A DNA stretch of 64,000 nucleotides from Cololabis saira (taxonomy: Eukaryota; Chordata; Actinopteri; Beloniformes; Belonidae), in the NCBI RefSeq assembly GCF_033807715.1, contig NC_084590.1, forward strand, positions 4,547,093-4,611,092. The letters are read 5' to 3'. The first letter of the stretch is position 1, and the number at the start of each line of letters is the position of its first letter. The notes under the pieces are model-generated. The model was not told where the DNA came from, searched no databases, and was given only the letters and a program-made list of their open reading frames with translations. Positions 1 to 12,234 of this stretch are shown piece by piece. Made by a program: the position numbers and the translations under genes.

Positions 1-2667
1 CTGTGAATTAAAAAAGACAGAAATGCTTTAAACAGCATATTGAATTGAGAATTGACTTTGTTGTCCAACAACATTGTTGGATTCTGGGCCCCAGATAGGT
101 GAAGTTTCTTCAGCTGGGCTGGAATTTAAGCCTCATGGGCATTCCAGTTGAAATTTGCAACTAAGAACTTCTAAATTCCAAATTGCGAATTATGTTCTGC
201 AAATGGAACACGCTAGCTATATGCTTTCAGGTTTTCCTTTAAATGACTTCAAAACCTTAAACCCTTCCTCGCATTTGCAAATCAGAATTGAATTCAGAAT
301 ATAGATGTGGACAGCAGGGCAAACAGCCACAGCAAAGATTACACTCATTATCTGCACTTGGGTGACATTATGAATTCATTTTTATATTTCAGCTACTCAA
401 CATTTACATGCACATTTTTCTGCTCGTGTCTGTGTTAATGGGTGAAGACATGCTAAGTGTTAAAATACCAGTTGAGGCAGGAAATAAACTAAGTGTGATA
501 TCTCTAAACTGCTCCTGGCTTTGAAGTTGCCAACAGCCAAGGCTACCGTGACATGACAGGAAGTGAAATTAATTACCCATTTTGAACTGAAGTGAATTTT
601 CTTAAGACAGAGTGTAGGGCTCAGTATCTTAAGCCATTTTATACACAATGTTTTCACTAAACTGCATACATGAACTATACACACATTAGAATTTTACTTA
701 TCACTTTGAGGTTCAGAGTGACAAACTGGTCTTGAGACAGTGGGAATACTGGGCTTCGTTGACAAAAAAAGCCCCAATTAAGTATTGCACAAACATAAAT
801 GCATTTGGTCCATTGGTCACGCGAAAAAATAAACATCATCCACTCAGTCATGGTTGGCCAACTTACTGTCACAACCAAGAACACATTTGGTTGGAGACAT
901 CTTTGAGACAGCTGCATTTTGTTTCGTTCATGTACTGAGACGTCCACTGTGGTGGAAATGATACTCAATAATTGCTTCACAGTAGTAAATTTCCACTTTC
1001 TCTTATGGATGCACACTGTCTAGTGAAAATGACCATAAAAGGTAATATCACCCTTTGTGACGATGTAAAGAGCCAACGTTAGAAAAACTCCCCAGGAGGA
1101 AGTATTCTGAACACTCCAAAAACCAAATATTTTGTGCTTAAATATCGCTGTATACATTTACCTTGTTTCTTTGAGCCTCTTCTCATGTTTATGATAATTA
1201 TTGATCATAATGACACTGTAGATAAGTCAGAAAGCCCATGCAAGGATAATGTGGCCAATTTAAAGATGCCAAACGGCACTGTTGAGCTGTGAGGAGTTGT
1301 TTCATAATACTTTATGGACCTTCATTTTATATAACATCATTTGACTCATTGCAAAATCTATTTTAGCACAGCTTTCAAGGAGCCACGATATGACATCTGT
1401 CATGTGGGCATTTCTATATGCTGGCATCATAAATAGCTCATAAATAAAACTATAAAGCATAATCATGTATATTATAATTTCTTAACGCCATTTCAATGAC
1501 AGAGCACAAATGTAACTATGAAATATGAAAATGCTCCTCAGTTTATATTCAACATTCTAGCAGCATACGATGGCAATACAGCACTGCAGCTACTGTCTTG
1601 GCGTCTTCACTCATTCCATTCTTTTTCTCCGTTTTTATTCCCACCCCATCCCCCCCTTTTCTGTTGTTTAAATGAGACGGCTGGGCCTGCCTAGTAAAAG
1701 AGTTTTCTTTTACTAATGTCAATTTACAGCCTAGCAAGAGCTCTCTCTAATCTTTTCCCACTCATTACACACAATTTCCAGGGCGTTCAGCTAGGGTGCC
1801 GATTGGTTCCTTGCCGTGTGCAGCGAGGGGTGCTGTGATTGTTTATTCTTTATTTGTTTATTTATTTGCACCCATGTCCCCTCCCTCCCTCCCCCTCATT
1901 TCCTTGTTTTCTAGTTCCACCCAGCTACATTTCAGTTCCATAGTCCCTAGTCTGCATTTTCTATGAATAATCAAAGCAGCGTTAAAGCATGTGGATCTGC
2001 CTTCCTGCATCCATTTTTTGGAGAGCAGTCTGACCGTGCTCTGAAGGACAAGTGTGAGTGGACCTACATGCTGGCAGGAAAACTTTACACTTAACATTCA
2101 TGAAAATAATTTGAACAACACATGATCGATGACATTACCAGAAGAGGACAGTGTATTTAATATGGCTATAGGGACATATAAAATCATCATTACATTTTTT
2201 TTTTTTTGCAAACACTCCCAATGAATCTACAATTATTTTTCTGTTTTTCCACACACGTTTTAATCTGTCCAAGGGTGCAGAACCTGTGCTAACGGAGCGG
2301 AGTATACACTGGATAGTTTACCTGGCTTTAGCAGCATTATTGCACATAGACAGATACGCTCAGAGAAGAATCTATGTTTAGTGGCCATGTTTGTGCCACT
2401 TAACGGCTTATATGGTAGACATTAGTTAATTTAAATATGTGGAATGAAAGCACACATTTACATCATTTAACAGTTTTGTCCATCCTGTACTGAAATCTCA
2501 GGCTAAATGGTGACAGATTTGCCAAGAATTTCTGTTACTGCAGATGCCCTACCTATTGTAATATTTACCTCACCTAACTATAATATGTTCTCCTAAAATC
2601 ATAGCTGGACTCCCTGTTAGTAATCTGGAAGGAGAATGGCCTAAAAGTGAAATCAATACTGGCATGC
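1..2667. other. Unannotated AT-rich DNA; possible 3' UTR of a minus-strand gene
   Basis: I see no repeat family and no convincing coding exon here. Open frames on the minus strand (about 1549-1737 and 1858-2097) are short, lack domain-like character and start at arbitrary ATGs. If the exon at 2668-2788 is real, this stretch lies immediately downstream of its stop codon and could hold its 3' UTR. On the minus strand there are AATAAA-like hexamers near 1845-1865. A poly-T run lies at about 2198-2208. Confidence 0.3.
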
Positions 2668-2788
2668 TCACACAGGCAAAAGGATCAGTCTAAGCTCGTC
2701 TAGCAGCAGGTCATGTGCATGCAGCATCTCTCTGATTCCTCCCACTATGGATGCTATTCCCACTATGGTGTTGTCCAAGTCTGTGTTT
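2668..2788 (-). CDS. Candidate terminal coding exon of an unidentified host gene
   Basis: Seen: read on the minus strand, a pyrimidine-rich tract ending in TTTTCAG meets an open frame at 2788. One base completes a split codon, then 39 codons run to a TGA at 2668-2670. The peptide is coherent, beginning NTDLDNTIVG and ending in a leucine-rich acidic segment, LLLDELRLILLPV. Codons favour G or C at third positions more than the flanking DNA does. The other two frames close quickly. Inferred: this is the last coding exon of a gene running right to left, with its 3' UTR below 2668. The exon at 5806-5845 ends in the matching phase, which would supply AG to make an AGA codon across the junction. I do not recognise the protein and give no function. 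Alternative: a chance open frame next to an acceptor-like sequence. Confidence 0.42.
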
Positions 2789-3187
2789 CTGAAAACATTG
2801 CAAAGAATAAAATGTCAAATGTAATATTTTACAAATAACTTTGTACATAAACTTAAATGTTGAAGCTTAGATATGTTGTCTATATCATTATTTGAAATGT
2901 GATATCAGTGAGGCATTTGACTAAAAAAATGGGACTAAATTAGATTGTAATAAACACTTTTTTTATTTTATTGGTATACTTCTTAAATACATTTATATAG
3001 TAGAATACCCTGGACTAACACTGAGAAGGACAACTTTGGTTTTCTGCTTGGGTTCAAGAATTTCATATTATATGTTTAGGGGTTTGTTACCATGCCTAGT
3101 GATATAATTAGGACAAAGGCATGATCTGAAATAATATTTTACAACTTTTATTTTTTTATGCATTTATTAATCACTGTATGTATTTAG

Positions 3188-3825
3188 CAGGGCTGGGGAT
3201 CGATTCAAATTTCAAGAATCGATTTGATTCCGATTCTTAAGATTCAGAATCGATTATCAGGATTTGATTCGATCCGATTCGATTCCGATATCGATTTGGG
3301 TTAGTGTTATTGAAACTCTTTTTTCAGCTGTTGCATGAATTATTAGAAATATGACTGTGTAGTTATGCAACATATGAATACTAGTATTATATTGAGATTC
3401 AACAGCAAGTATTGCAGCTAATGATGCTGTAAGGACCAATCAGCTCCCAGAATGCTGATAGAACTGCTTTCACAAACATTGTGGGTCAGAATTATCAAAC
3501 AGATCCAGGGCAGCAAACGTATGAAGTTGGTTTTATTTTTTAACACATTCCGTTAAAATCTTTTGCATGTAACCCCAAAAAAGTATATAAAGTAATGAAA
3601 TATAGACAATTTATGCAATTATAAGTGAAAACTTTAATATTTTCATACCATCAAAGATATTTAAAGGCAAAAACATTGTGTCCAACAAAACATTCCTTTT
3701 TTGGGCATAAAGAAAAAAATACCAAAAGTTGTAATGATGAAAAAAAATCGATCTTTAGACATACAAATCGATTTTTAGGAATGAATATGATAATCGAGTT
3801 AGAATGTGAAAATCGACGTCAGTGA
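3188..3825. mobile_element. Truncated hAT-like element (GATTCGATT-rich end)
   Basis: Starts CAGGGCTGGGGATCGATTC, a terminus style common among fish hAT elements, followed by repeated GATTCGAT/AATCGATT motifs (3188-3300). The same motifs return in the other orientation around 3745-3815 (AAATCGATTTTTAGG). The expected closing ...CCCAGCCCTG is absent because the RTE 3' end begins at about 3826, so no TSD can be checked. The middle (3310-3740) has no coding frame of note. Confidence 0.5.
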
Positions 3826-4127
3826 TCCGGGAGGGGTTCAGAGTAGAGCCGCTGCTTCCACATCCAGAGGAAACAGACGAGGCTCGGGCGTCTGGTGGGG
3901 ACGCCTCCTGGACGTCCCCCCGGTGAGGGTTTTTGTCCCGCTGGGAGGAGACACCGGGGGAGAGCCGGGATGGAAAAGCCTTGTCTCTCAGCTAGCCTGG
4001 GAACGCCTTGTCATCCCCCCAGATGAGCTGGATAAAATGCCTGTGGAGAGGGAAGTCTGGGCCTCCCTGCTTCGGCTGCTGCCCTCCCAACCTGACCCCG
4101 GAAAAGCAGTAGAAGATGGATAGATGG
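3826..4127 (+). mobile_element. 3' end of an RTE/Rex3-like LINE
   Basis: GC-rich block inside AT-rich DNA. One frame reads to a C-terminus containing SQLAWERLVIPPDELDK followed by EREVWASLLRLLPSQPDPG. This matches the recurrent C-terminal end of an abundant teleost LINE I take to be of the RTE/Rex3 type. The rest is frame-damaged. The element ends in a GATGGATAGATGG tail, typical of its short-repeat 3' terminus. It is heavily 5' truncated, with no reverse transcriptase core. A central part of the same kind of element lies at 57086-57353. Family assignment is from memory of the motifs. Confidence 0.6.
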
Positions 4128-5201
4128 AATTCATATTTCTATATTTCACATCGTTAATATCCTGTAATAAGAATTGTATTTTCTAGATTTTTTTTTCTTC
4201 GAAATGATCATCTCATTCACAATAACTTGAATTACTCAGTTTCTATTTCATTTTTATTCATTTTTACCTTATTTGAAAAATAAAAAAGCTGACTCTGAAT
4301 TACTAAACAGTTTCAAATATGACAACAAGTGCGAGCGAGCTTGGATTGTCTCCCTCCACACACGTAACTATGTCAAGTCTTGCTGCTCTGCATCAGTCCC
4401 TCAGCAGGATCACAGATACCCAGGGGTCCCTGACTATCAGTGAGCAGGACAAACAAAATTAATTAACGTGCCATCATAAGTGACACCTTGCTGTTGCCTG
4501 GTGCAGAGAGGTAGAAAGATGTTGGGAGATAATTTGCTGCCATTTGGACATCGCAGTGAACTGCCTCATCTAATATGTATGAGTGCACCCATGCATGCAA
4601 AGCCCAAGACTGAGCTTCATTTTTAATTTTTAAATTATGTCTTTATATACACACCTTCATTTAATTTTTTTTTTTTTTTTTTGTCTGGCTGGAATCGCTG
4701 CAGCCTGGGAATATAATGCCTACCATTTAATCTGAATCTGGATTAGGGTTTAGATTGAGAACACACACAAACACAAAATGAATGCATCTTTCTCCCATGG
4801 TACCAAATAATGATCCTTGGTGCTTCATTACTCGCCCGTATTTCACGATTCATTGGCCTCAACGGCCCCATTGACAGTTCCCAGCTGACCAATGGAAAAG
4901 AAATGCTACATCATATCTCCAATTCCAATCACATCTTTAAAATCATTCAGCTGCAGTCGTTAGAATCCCTGTGCTTAACTCCACCCTAACCGGACACAGG
5001 ACAGTGAAAGGGATGGACAGAATAGAAAGAGAAAAGGCAGTGTAGGTAAAAACGAAAAACTGACTTCATATTGGCACCAAGATTGCTAGTGCTGAAGTCT
5101 GAGGTGCAAAGAGTTATGGGTAATTGTCATGTTTTTCATTAGTGGTTGGATGAGGATCTGGAGATGAGAGAGGAAATGGCCTCATCATCATTGGCTGCAC
5201 C
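4128..5201. other. Unannotated intergenic or intronic DNA
   Basis: No recognisable gene, RNA or repeat family. Contains a poly-T run (about 4666-4682) and ordinary AT-rich sequence. Confidence 0.3.
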
Positions 5202-5232
5202 TGTGTGTGTGTGTGTGTGTGTGCGTGTGCGT

Positions 5233-5266
<34 letters not shown>
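5202..5266. repeat. (TG)n microsatellite with CGTGTG interruptions
   Basis: Pure TG dinucleotides flank a central GCGTGTGCGTGTGCGTGT block. It yields spurious poly-Cys-Val and poly-His-Thr open frames on both strands. Confidence 0.95.
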
Positions 5267-5267
<1 letters not shown>

Positions 5268-5805
5268 GCTAGGCTTGTGCATTTGCAGATCACACTCTTG
5301 ATCACAGCTGTCCCTGCTCAATGCAAAGGGAACAAATTGTCCCTTATTTCTCTCCTTGCTATATTCAACCATTACCTCAGAACACTGAGAGATACAAGCC
5401 GCGGTAAATGATGAGCCGAAAAAAAATTTGCAGGAAGAACATGAGGCAGAAGAAAAGAGGGGTGATGTGGGTGGTTGTGGAGTTTAGTGGGGTGCGAGTG
5501 TGAAGCCAAAAATAAGACAGGAGATGAAGAAAGAAAATGAAAAAGAAATGTCTGCCAAAATTGTGATGAGACACTACAATCACACCGGCTTAGATGAGGA
5601 GGGGAAATTAGAGCAGAGGAAAATTGAAAAGACTGATAGAAAAAGAGAAGTGGCAAGTCAGTGGGAGGAAATAGGGCGGTATAGGAAGAGGGAGTGTGTG
5701 AGAAGACATACGTAAATGGGTACTGAAGTCTTCTTTCTGTAACTTTAGGGAATGCAGTTTAACCCACACTCTTCAGCGATTAAGCCTAAGATTAATACCA
5801 CTCAC

Positions 5806-5845
5806 CTCCAATGTAGTTTCATCATAATGTAGCTGGATTTATCCC
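5806..5845 (-). CDS. Possible 40-bp microexon, phase-compatible with 2668-2788
   Basis: Minus-strand reading: an acceptor-like CTGAGCAG precedes GGGATAAATCC. The segment ends ATTGGAG followed by the strong donor GTGAGT. Two bases complete a previous codon, then the frame reads DKSSYIMMKLHW and leaves AG. The candidate exon at 2668-2788 begins with the single base needed to finish that codon. The acceptor's pyrimidine tract is only moderate, and 40-bp windows with GT/AG edges occur by chance, so the support is the strong donor plus the phase match. The upstream frame hits a TGA inside the proposed intron, as expected if splicing occurs. Confidence 0.22.
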
Positions 5846-6284
5846 CTGCTCAGACGAGCGGCAAGGACTTTGCCAACAAGCATAAACTACTTTGTCTGTT
5901 TTCCTGCAAAAGCTAAAACAAACTTCTACTAAGTCCAAGTGGATTATTCATGCTAGCTTTCCCTTGCCTATTAGCTACCCCAAACAGTATCAGATGAACA
6001 TGAACATCCTAGCTTAGCACTATGAACGGATTATGTGGCACCTCTCCTACAAAAAACGCAGATTTAAGGACACATTAAAAAAAATTATTTTATTTATGTA
6101 TCTATTTAAGTTCTCCTCGGCTGTTTTTCATTAAAAACACTTTTCTTTTTATCATGAGTAACCAAAACACCAGAAACCATGTTTGTATATTGTATGGGAA
6201 CAGCTGAGCTTTCCAAACTCCAAGTAATGCCCAAAATAAGACTCCAAAATCCAGACAGGTTGAACAGGATATGTTAAGGGATAA

Positions 6285-7326
6285 TGCTGTGTTCCTTTCA
6301 CCTCGGAAATCGGAACTCGGAACTGGGAATGGCGTCACAGCCGAGTTATCAGCGTTCCAGTTACAAAGTCGGAAAACAAGATGGCCACGTCCACGAAAAC
6401 TGTTCTAGTTCTTGCCTTGTCCAAATACAAGCAACTTCTGGACAAATATGCGGTCCTTCTGCAACTTTCAAACACGGTGGATGAAGAGGAAACAGAAAGG
6501 AGCACAGCTCTCTTCTACTTCCTGTTTACAGCCGGGGCAGCCATCTTGGAATGTTAACTCGGGGGTGGTGAAGCAGGCCCCCGGTCTCGCACTCAGCAGG
6601 CACGCCGATTTTTCCCAGTGGCCAGCCGCGGTACTGCAACAAAAAATCCCATGGGGCCCAGAAAGCTTTTTTCCCATAGACCGCAATAGTAAAAGAGAAG
6701 CCTCTAAAACTGTTCACAGGAACCTCCAGCTGTAATCACCGGCAATTACTAATCTTTGTATTCTATATTTTTAAGTCATGGACTTTATATCCGTCAAAAA
6801 TGTTTTCTAACGGCCAGAAAAGTCAAAGAAAAGTCTCTTTCTGGGCGTGACGTCGCGGCTGTGTCCCTGCACTCCATGGATGTATTATATTAATACATAT
6901 TATATAATTATATTATATTAATACATTAATAATATATGTAATGATATACATGTAATAATATACATTAATTAATATATTATATTAATACATATTATATTAA
7001 TACTCGTTCTCGTTGCCCCGGGGCATGATGGGAGGCCCTAGAGCATCATGGGAGGACACTCAACTGCGCATGCTCAATGGGCCCCATAACGCGGAAGTAA
7101 ACCCGGAAGTCAGGAACTATTTTCAGCGTATGCGACAGGCGAGCAACTTCCATTGAAATGAACGGCGGCCATTTTCCTGTCCGGTATCCAGTTAATATAA
7201 TACATCCATGTGGTGAAGAGTCTCCGACTTTCTGAGTAGGAAATCCCACTTCGAGGGGCGTTCCAGTTGAAAATTCCGACTCGGAACTCGGAAATTCCGA
7301 CTTCCGAGGACAAATGGAACGCGGCA
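6285..7326. mobile_element. PIF/Harbinger-like non-autonomous element with TAA TSD
   Basis: Terminal inverted repeats are visible by eye. The left end reads TGCTGTGTTCC then CCTCGGAAATCGGAACTCGG. The right end, reverse-complemented, reads TGCCGCGTTCC then CCTCGGAAGTCGGAA. Both ends are flanked by TAA (6282-6284 and 7327-7329), the TWA-type 3-bp TSD of PIF/Harbinger elements. The interior has no transposase. It contains an AT palindromic tract at about 6885-7003 built from TTAATA/TATTAA units. Confidence 0.6.
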
Positions 7327-7329
7327 TAA

Positions 7330-7847
7330 GAACAGGGGTAAAATGGTTACAACAGAGGAGGAGGTCTTGGATAATGAGCTGCAGTCATAGCACATATAAT
7401 GGAAGAGCTCGGAGTACTGCTGAAGACAATCAGGAATGGCAGGAATGTAGTACTTTGCATTTCACCAAGTCATGGCTGCAGCTTACTTGTTGCCATGCTT
7501 CAAATGCAGTAGCTCAGTACATCTATGGTGATCTCACGAGATTTCAAAATGCCTCCACGCTAAACTTCCAATTTTCCAAAAGTTTGTTTACTAATTTTAA
7601 TAGATTTTTGGATTTTATTCATAATCAGTTTATACTGCAACAATATAATTCACCTCTGAGGATTAACAAAGTCTAATTTCGAGAGATTTCTTTCTAAAGC
7701 CAGGTTTACACTTCTGCCTAGCAGTTACGCCTACTCACTGCACCTATGCAGTCTCTGACCATCATACTTTTGCGTTATTGGTTGTGTAACCCTGTAATTT
7801 CACCACCAACAGTGAGACAGGAGTGACAGGAGCAAATTCATGCTTTT
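7330..7847. other. Unannotated spacer between repeats
   Basis: Open frame 7314-7676 crosses the right end of the Harbinger-like element and shows no domain. The segment from about 7697 (AGCCAGGTTTACACTTCTGC) resembles the start of a MITE, but I found no matching right end. Confidence 0.25.
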
Positions 7848-8844
7848 ATGATGCAAAAGAATCTTTTTAACGCATTTCAGTGTGGATTTCGGCCACACCA
7901 CAGCACTGAGACTGTACTCATCAAAGTCTTAAATGATATTCATCTGAATAATGATGCAGGCAAATCCTCTGTTCTGGTATTACTGGATCTCAGTGCTGCA
8001 CAGTTGATTATAACATTCTTCTCAGCAGACTGGAAAAGTGGGTGGGACTTACCGGCACTGTGCTTCAATGGTTCAAATCTTACTTGCAAGATAGGGCCTT
8101 TTTTGTGTCAATAGGAAACCATGAGTCTAAGAAAACCAAGATCACATGTGGGGTTCCTCAAGGGTCCATTCTCGGACCACTTCTATTCAACATCTATATG
8201 CTACCGCTAGCTCAGATTATGGAACATCACAACATTTCCTACCATACTTATGCCGATGACACACAACTCTATATTTAAGTGTCACCACATGACTGCAGTC
8301 CCCTGATCTCATTGTGTAACTGTATTCATCAAATCAATGAGTGGATGTGCCAGAATTTTCTCCAGCTAAATGCAGAAAAGACAGAGGTGATCATTTTTGG
8401 CCCTAAAAGTGAAAGGGAAAACATCAGCGCTCACCTTGGCTCCATGTCATTGACAGCTACAAATCAAGCCAGAAATATTGGTGTAATTATTGACTCAGAC
8501 CTGAACTTCAACAGCCATCTAAAGTTTATCACTAAATCTGCCTATTACCACCTAAAAAACATTGCTAGAAATAAGGGGTTTCTGTCAAACAAGACATGGA
8601 AAAACATATTAATGCATTCATTTTCAGTAGGTTGGATTATTGCAATGTCATCTTTACAGGCCTTAACAAGAAATCTATCAGGCAGCTGCAGCTGATCCAG
8701 AACGCTGCTGTCAGAGTCCTTACAAACACCAGGAAACTGGACCACATTACACCGGTCATGAAATCACTACACTGGCTTCCAGTGAGTCAAAGGATAGAGT
8801 TTAAAATCTTCCTGCTGGTCTACAAAGACCAGAATAATCAATAA
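7848..8844 (+). pseudogene. Decayed L2/Maui-type LINE reverse transcriptase
   Basis: The reverse transcriptase of an L2-group non-LTR retrotransposon, 5' truncated and broken into several frames. In order: [17 protein letters not shown] (about 7880-7940) and LVLLDLSAA near 7980; the GVPQGSILGPLLFNIYM block near 8150-8200; and the catalytic YADD box in YHTYADDTQLYI at about 8240-8275, directly followed by an in-frame TAA. Beyond that lie NFLQLNAEKTEVIIFGPK, GVIIDSDLNFNSHLKFITK, a frameshift near 8600, then LDYCNVIFTGL and HWLPVSQRIEFKIFLLVYK. Frames change at about 8030, 8278 and 8600, so it cannot make active enzyme. The family is known to copy itself by target-primed reverse transcription. 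The 3' part is modified by a 46-bp triplication and by insertion of another repeat. Confidence 0.88.
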
Positions 8845-8864
8845 TCAAGACCAGAAATACATGC

Positions 8865-9002
8865 TGGATCTGTTAGTTCCTATGAAGCTCCCAGACCCCT
8901 GAGGTTCATCTGGATCTGTTAGTTCCTATGAAGCTCCCAGACCCCTGAGGTTCATCTGGATCTGTTAGTTCCTATGAAGCTCCCAGACCCCTGAGCTTCA
9001 TC
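8865..9002 (+). repeat. 46-bp unit repeated three times inside the L2 LINE
   Basis: Unit starts TGGATCTGTTAGTTCC at 8865, 8911 and 8957. Copies are nearly identical; the third differs by GAGCTTC instead of GAGGTTC. It lies just 3' of the reverse transcriptase remnant. Confidence 0.9.
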
Positions 9003-9312
9003 TGGATCTGGTTTGTTGTGGTTCCAGAACCAGAACCAAGCAAGGTGAGGCAGCGTTCAGTTATTCTGCTCCTCACCGGTGGAACAAACTTCCTGTAGAC
9101 CTGAGGTCTGCTCCAACTGTAGATCCTTTAAATCAGGCTTAAAAACATTACTGTTTACTCAAGTGTACTCTTAAATTAAATACTTACCTGCTGGACTCTA
9201 CTGCCCTTATTTTTTAACAACTTGTGCTTTTTATTATTTTACCTCTTTTCTTATCATTTTATTAGGGCCCAAGCACTTACAGTGCGAAGGCCCTATTGTA
9301 TCTGTAGGAATT

Positions 9313-9442
<130 letters not shown>

Positions 9443-9599
9443 TTCTTCTTCTGACGAAAGGAGGGCCTTTTTTTCCCCCTAAACATGCCCAACAAGTCAC
9501 CAAATTTTGCACGCAAGCCAGGCCTGGCGAAAAATTTGATATTTGATGGTTTGCATTAATGGGCGTGGCAAAATGGCTCAACAGCGCCCCCCGGAAAAC

Positions 9600-10198
9600 T
9601 TTGTGCCTCAAGCCCCATAATACGGTTTGCCGTACATGCACGAAAATCGGTACACACCTGTATCATGGTGCAACTTAAAGAAAAGTCTCCTGGCGTCATG
9701 CCCGAAACCGAACAGGATGTCGGCCATTTTGAATTAGTCGTGTCATTTTGGCGAAATTTATGCCATTCCCTCGGCAGTTAATACGGCCCGAACCGTAACG
9801 TGCACCCAGGTGTGTTATACATCAAAATGTGCGTCTCCATCCTGCAACAACACGCATTACTTTTCTCTTTCAAAAGCGTTACCGTGGCGACGCTAGACGC
9901 CAAAAAGCGCGCCCACCCTTCATCTGGTTGGTTCAGACAGAAAAAACGTTGTGCATCAAGCCCCATAATACGGTTTGACGTACATGAACGAAAATCGGTA
10001 CACACCTGTATCATGGCGCAACTTAAAGAAAAGTCTCTTGGCGCCATGGCCGAAACCGAACAGGAAGTCGGCCATTTTGAACATTCTGAATTAATCGCGT
10101 AATTTTGGAGCAATATATGCCATTCCTTCGAGAGTTAATTCAGCCCCGACCGTATCGTGAACCCAGATGTGTTATACATCAAAATGTGCGTCTCCATC
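9600..10198 (+). repeat. ~250-bp tandem duplication within AGGGCCC copy 1
   Basis: Segments 9600-9841 and 9948-10198 are diverged direct repeats. Both run from TGTGC(C/A)TCAAGCCCC through GAAAATCGGTACACACCTGT to AAAATGTGCGTCTCCATC. They are joined by a 106-bp linker that contains GACGCCAAAAAGCGCGCCC. Copy 3 has only one such module. Confidence 0.85.
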
Positions 10199-10400
10199 AG
10201 GTTTCTTCCCTCCTAAAGGGGAGTTTTTCTTGCCACTGTTTCCTTTAAGGTTTTTTTTTCCCAATAGGGGAGTTTTTACTTGCCATTGTTTATGTAATAA
10301 TTGCTCGGGAGTTTATGTTCTGGGTCTCTGGAAAGATCCTAAAGACAACTTCTGTTGTAAAAGATGCTATATAAGTAAAATTTAATTGAATTGAATTGAA
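10199..10400 (+). mobile_element. 3' tail of an L2-type LINE
   Basis: Contains GGTTTCTTCCCTCCTAAAGG, GGGAGTTTTTCTTGCCACTG, GGGTCTCTGG, GACAACTTCTGTTG and GCTATATAAGTAAAATT, ending in the short repeat GAATT/GAATTGAA. This is a typical fish LINE 3' tail. It probably belongs to the element at 7848-9263, displaced by the AGGGCCC insertion. Related tails lie at 47184-47345 (reverse) and 60530-60600. Confidence 0.7.
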
Positions 10401-10476
10401 AATTGAAAAAATATTTAGCATGAGTTGGAGCTCATAAAGGTTGATCATCAGTCGTTTCTTTTGTTTTGTTTTTCAG

Positions 10477-10659
10477 ACAGTACAGCAAAGCATTGTTCTA
10501 TCTGACTTGAAAATGTCAAAGAATAAACAGCAGCTGCAAATTCTAAAACAAAGAAGTACAAATCTACCAATCACATCTCGTGCAGTACCCATCAACGCGA
10601 CACACGCTGACATTGGGAGAGGGGGGCACGTCAGGTTCACAGCAGGCTTAATGGAATGA
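10477..10659 (+). CDS. Weak candidate exon behind a strong acceptor
   Basis: A long pyrimidine tract ending GTTTTTCAG (10461-10476) is followed in phase 0 by 60 open codons to TGA, starting TVQQSIVLSDLKMSKNK and ending VRFTAGLME. The composition is unremarkable and I do not recognise it. The other two frames stop within about 11 codons. It sits just after a LINE tail, so it may be chance. Confidence 0.18.
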   Translation, partial: TVQQSIVLSDLKMSKNKQQLQILKQRSTNLPITSRAVPINATHADIGRGGHVRFTAGLME

Positions 10660-11830
10660 CGTGATGGGAGTGGACACCCACTTAACTCAGTGAATAAAAA
10701 CCAGTCCATCTATGAACTGGTTCTCAAGATAAGTAAAACTTTTGACCATTAAAAAAATGCATATTCATCTTAAGGATATCAATGACAGCCACAAAATTGA
10801 GTGGCACTCTACCCGTCTTTAATAGTTTTACCTGAAAGTATGGCTAAGAATATCCAGTGATTCCATTCTGCTGGAAGTGTGGCAAAGAAGACGACAGAAA
10901 TGGTGTTAAAAAACGTCAAACCTAAAATATATTTGAAAATGAATGAGATTTTGACCCTTCAAGCACAACTACTTATTCACTTTTTCCTTATTTCTCTTTT
11001 TGCATTGAAGTGTTGCTGTGCTCAGAGTGAATCTGCTAAGTGTGCCCGCGCGAGTTGCCTACTTTCAGGGCTGAGAAGGGTTTAAAAGGATAAAGCAGCA
11101 AACTGACGGACACAAAAGGCCTTATCAGCATTTCTCTCTTCCTTTTTTTTTCTTTTACCCCTGTTTCTCCCCATCTCACCATCCCACTGCAGTGTTAGCA
11201 CAACAGCTTTAGAGGTTACCACTCAATTAAGCTTGGCTCTTCATTTACGGCCGTGACAAAGACTACTGTCTCTCTTCTCCCTGTCTCTCCCTCGCTCTCT
11301 CCTCTAACCAAACTTGTAATTACAGTGTGGGACAGCACGATCCACACTGACCCACTGTAAAATATGACCATCCATTTGGCCCTTATCCCTTCATCGCCAT
11401 TCCTACTCTTCCAATCGGAGCGGTGGATGGTCCTCACCCCCCGCCTCATCCCATCACTGCCGGCCATTTCACCCCCCGTCACCTCATCCCTTTCAAGTGC
11501 CGTGCTGCAAAGCGTCAAGATGAGGAATATCACAGAGCACTATCTCCCTGTAATGAATTACTTTCACTTTTAACCCTGAACAGATATCCACTTGAACTTA
11601 CCTCTGCAAATCATCTGTTTTTCTTTTTTTCTCTTCTGTTTCATACAGGACCCTAAACCCTTAACTCAACTCAGCATTATCTATAAGGCACTTTTTTTGT
11701 TTATTTATCTTTTAGCAAAACTGTGATCTCTAACGCGCTTTATAGAGCTAAAGTCATATGCATTGTGAAAGTGTGGAAAAAGACAAGCCGCCAATAAAAG
11801 CAATGCACAAATCAATGAAATGAATACAGT
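10660..11830. other. Unannotated DNA
   Basis: No gene or repeat family recognised. A pyrimidine-rich stretch at 11130-11300 and opposing short open frames near 11216-11656 look non-coding. Confidence 0.3.
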
Positions 11831-12234
11831 CAGTACTCGAGTTGTAAAAAAAGATCAGGGGGGGATGGTGGATTTGATCATATGGAGACAGATAATTTGT
11901 GCTGATTACAAATAATATAATATATTACAAATAATAGCAGTGACCAAAACACCTGCAGAAATACTGCAGGACTGACATAGCAGCAGTTAAATGCAGCCTT
12001 CTGTAAGCTTTAAATATCCACTGGGCTTACATCAAATACATCAAAACACAACAATAAAAACACTTTTCTGAACTTATCAATATGACTCTGTCCTTCACAG
12101 GATAAGTAAAATGGATCACTGCAAAAACTCAACATCTTAACAAGAATATTTGTCTTATTTCTGGTTAAAATGTCTCATTTTAGTAAAAAAAATCTCATTA
12201 CACTTAAAACAAGACTCATCACTGGACAAAACAA

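Noticed and set aside
3806..4123. 105-residue open frame as a host gene
   Set aside because: Its C-terminal part is the known end of an RTE-like LINE protein, followed by that LINE's GATGGATAGATGG tail.
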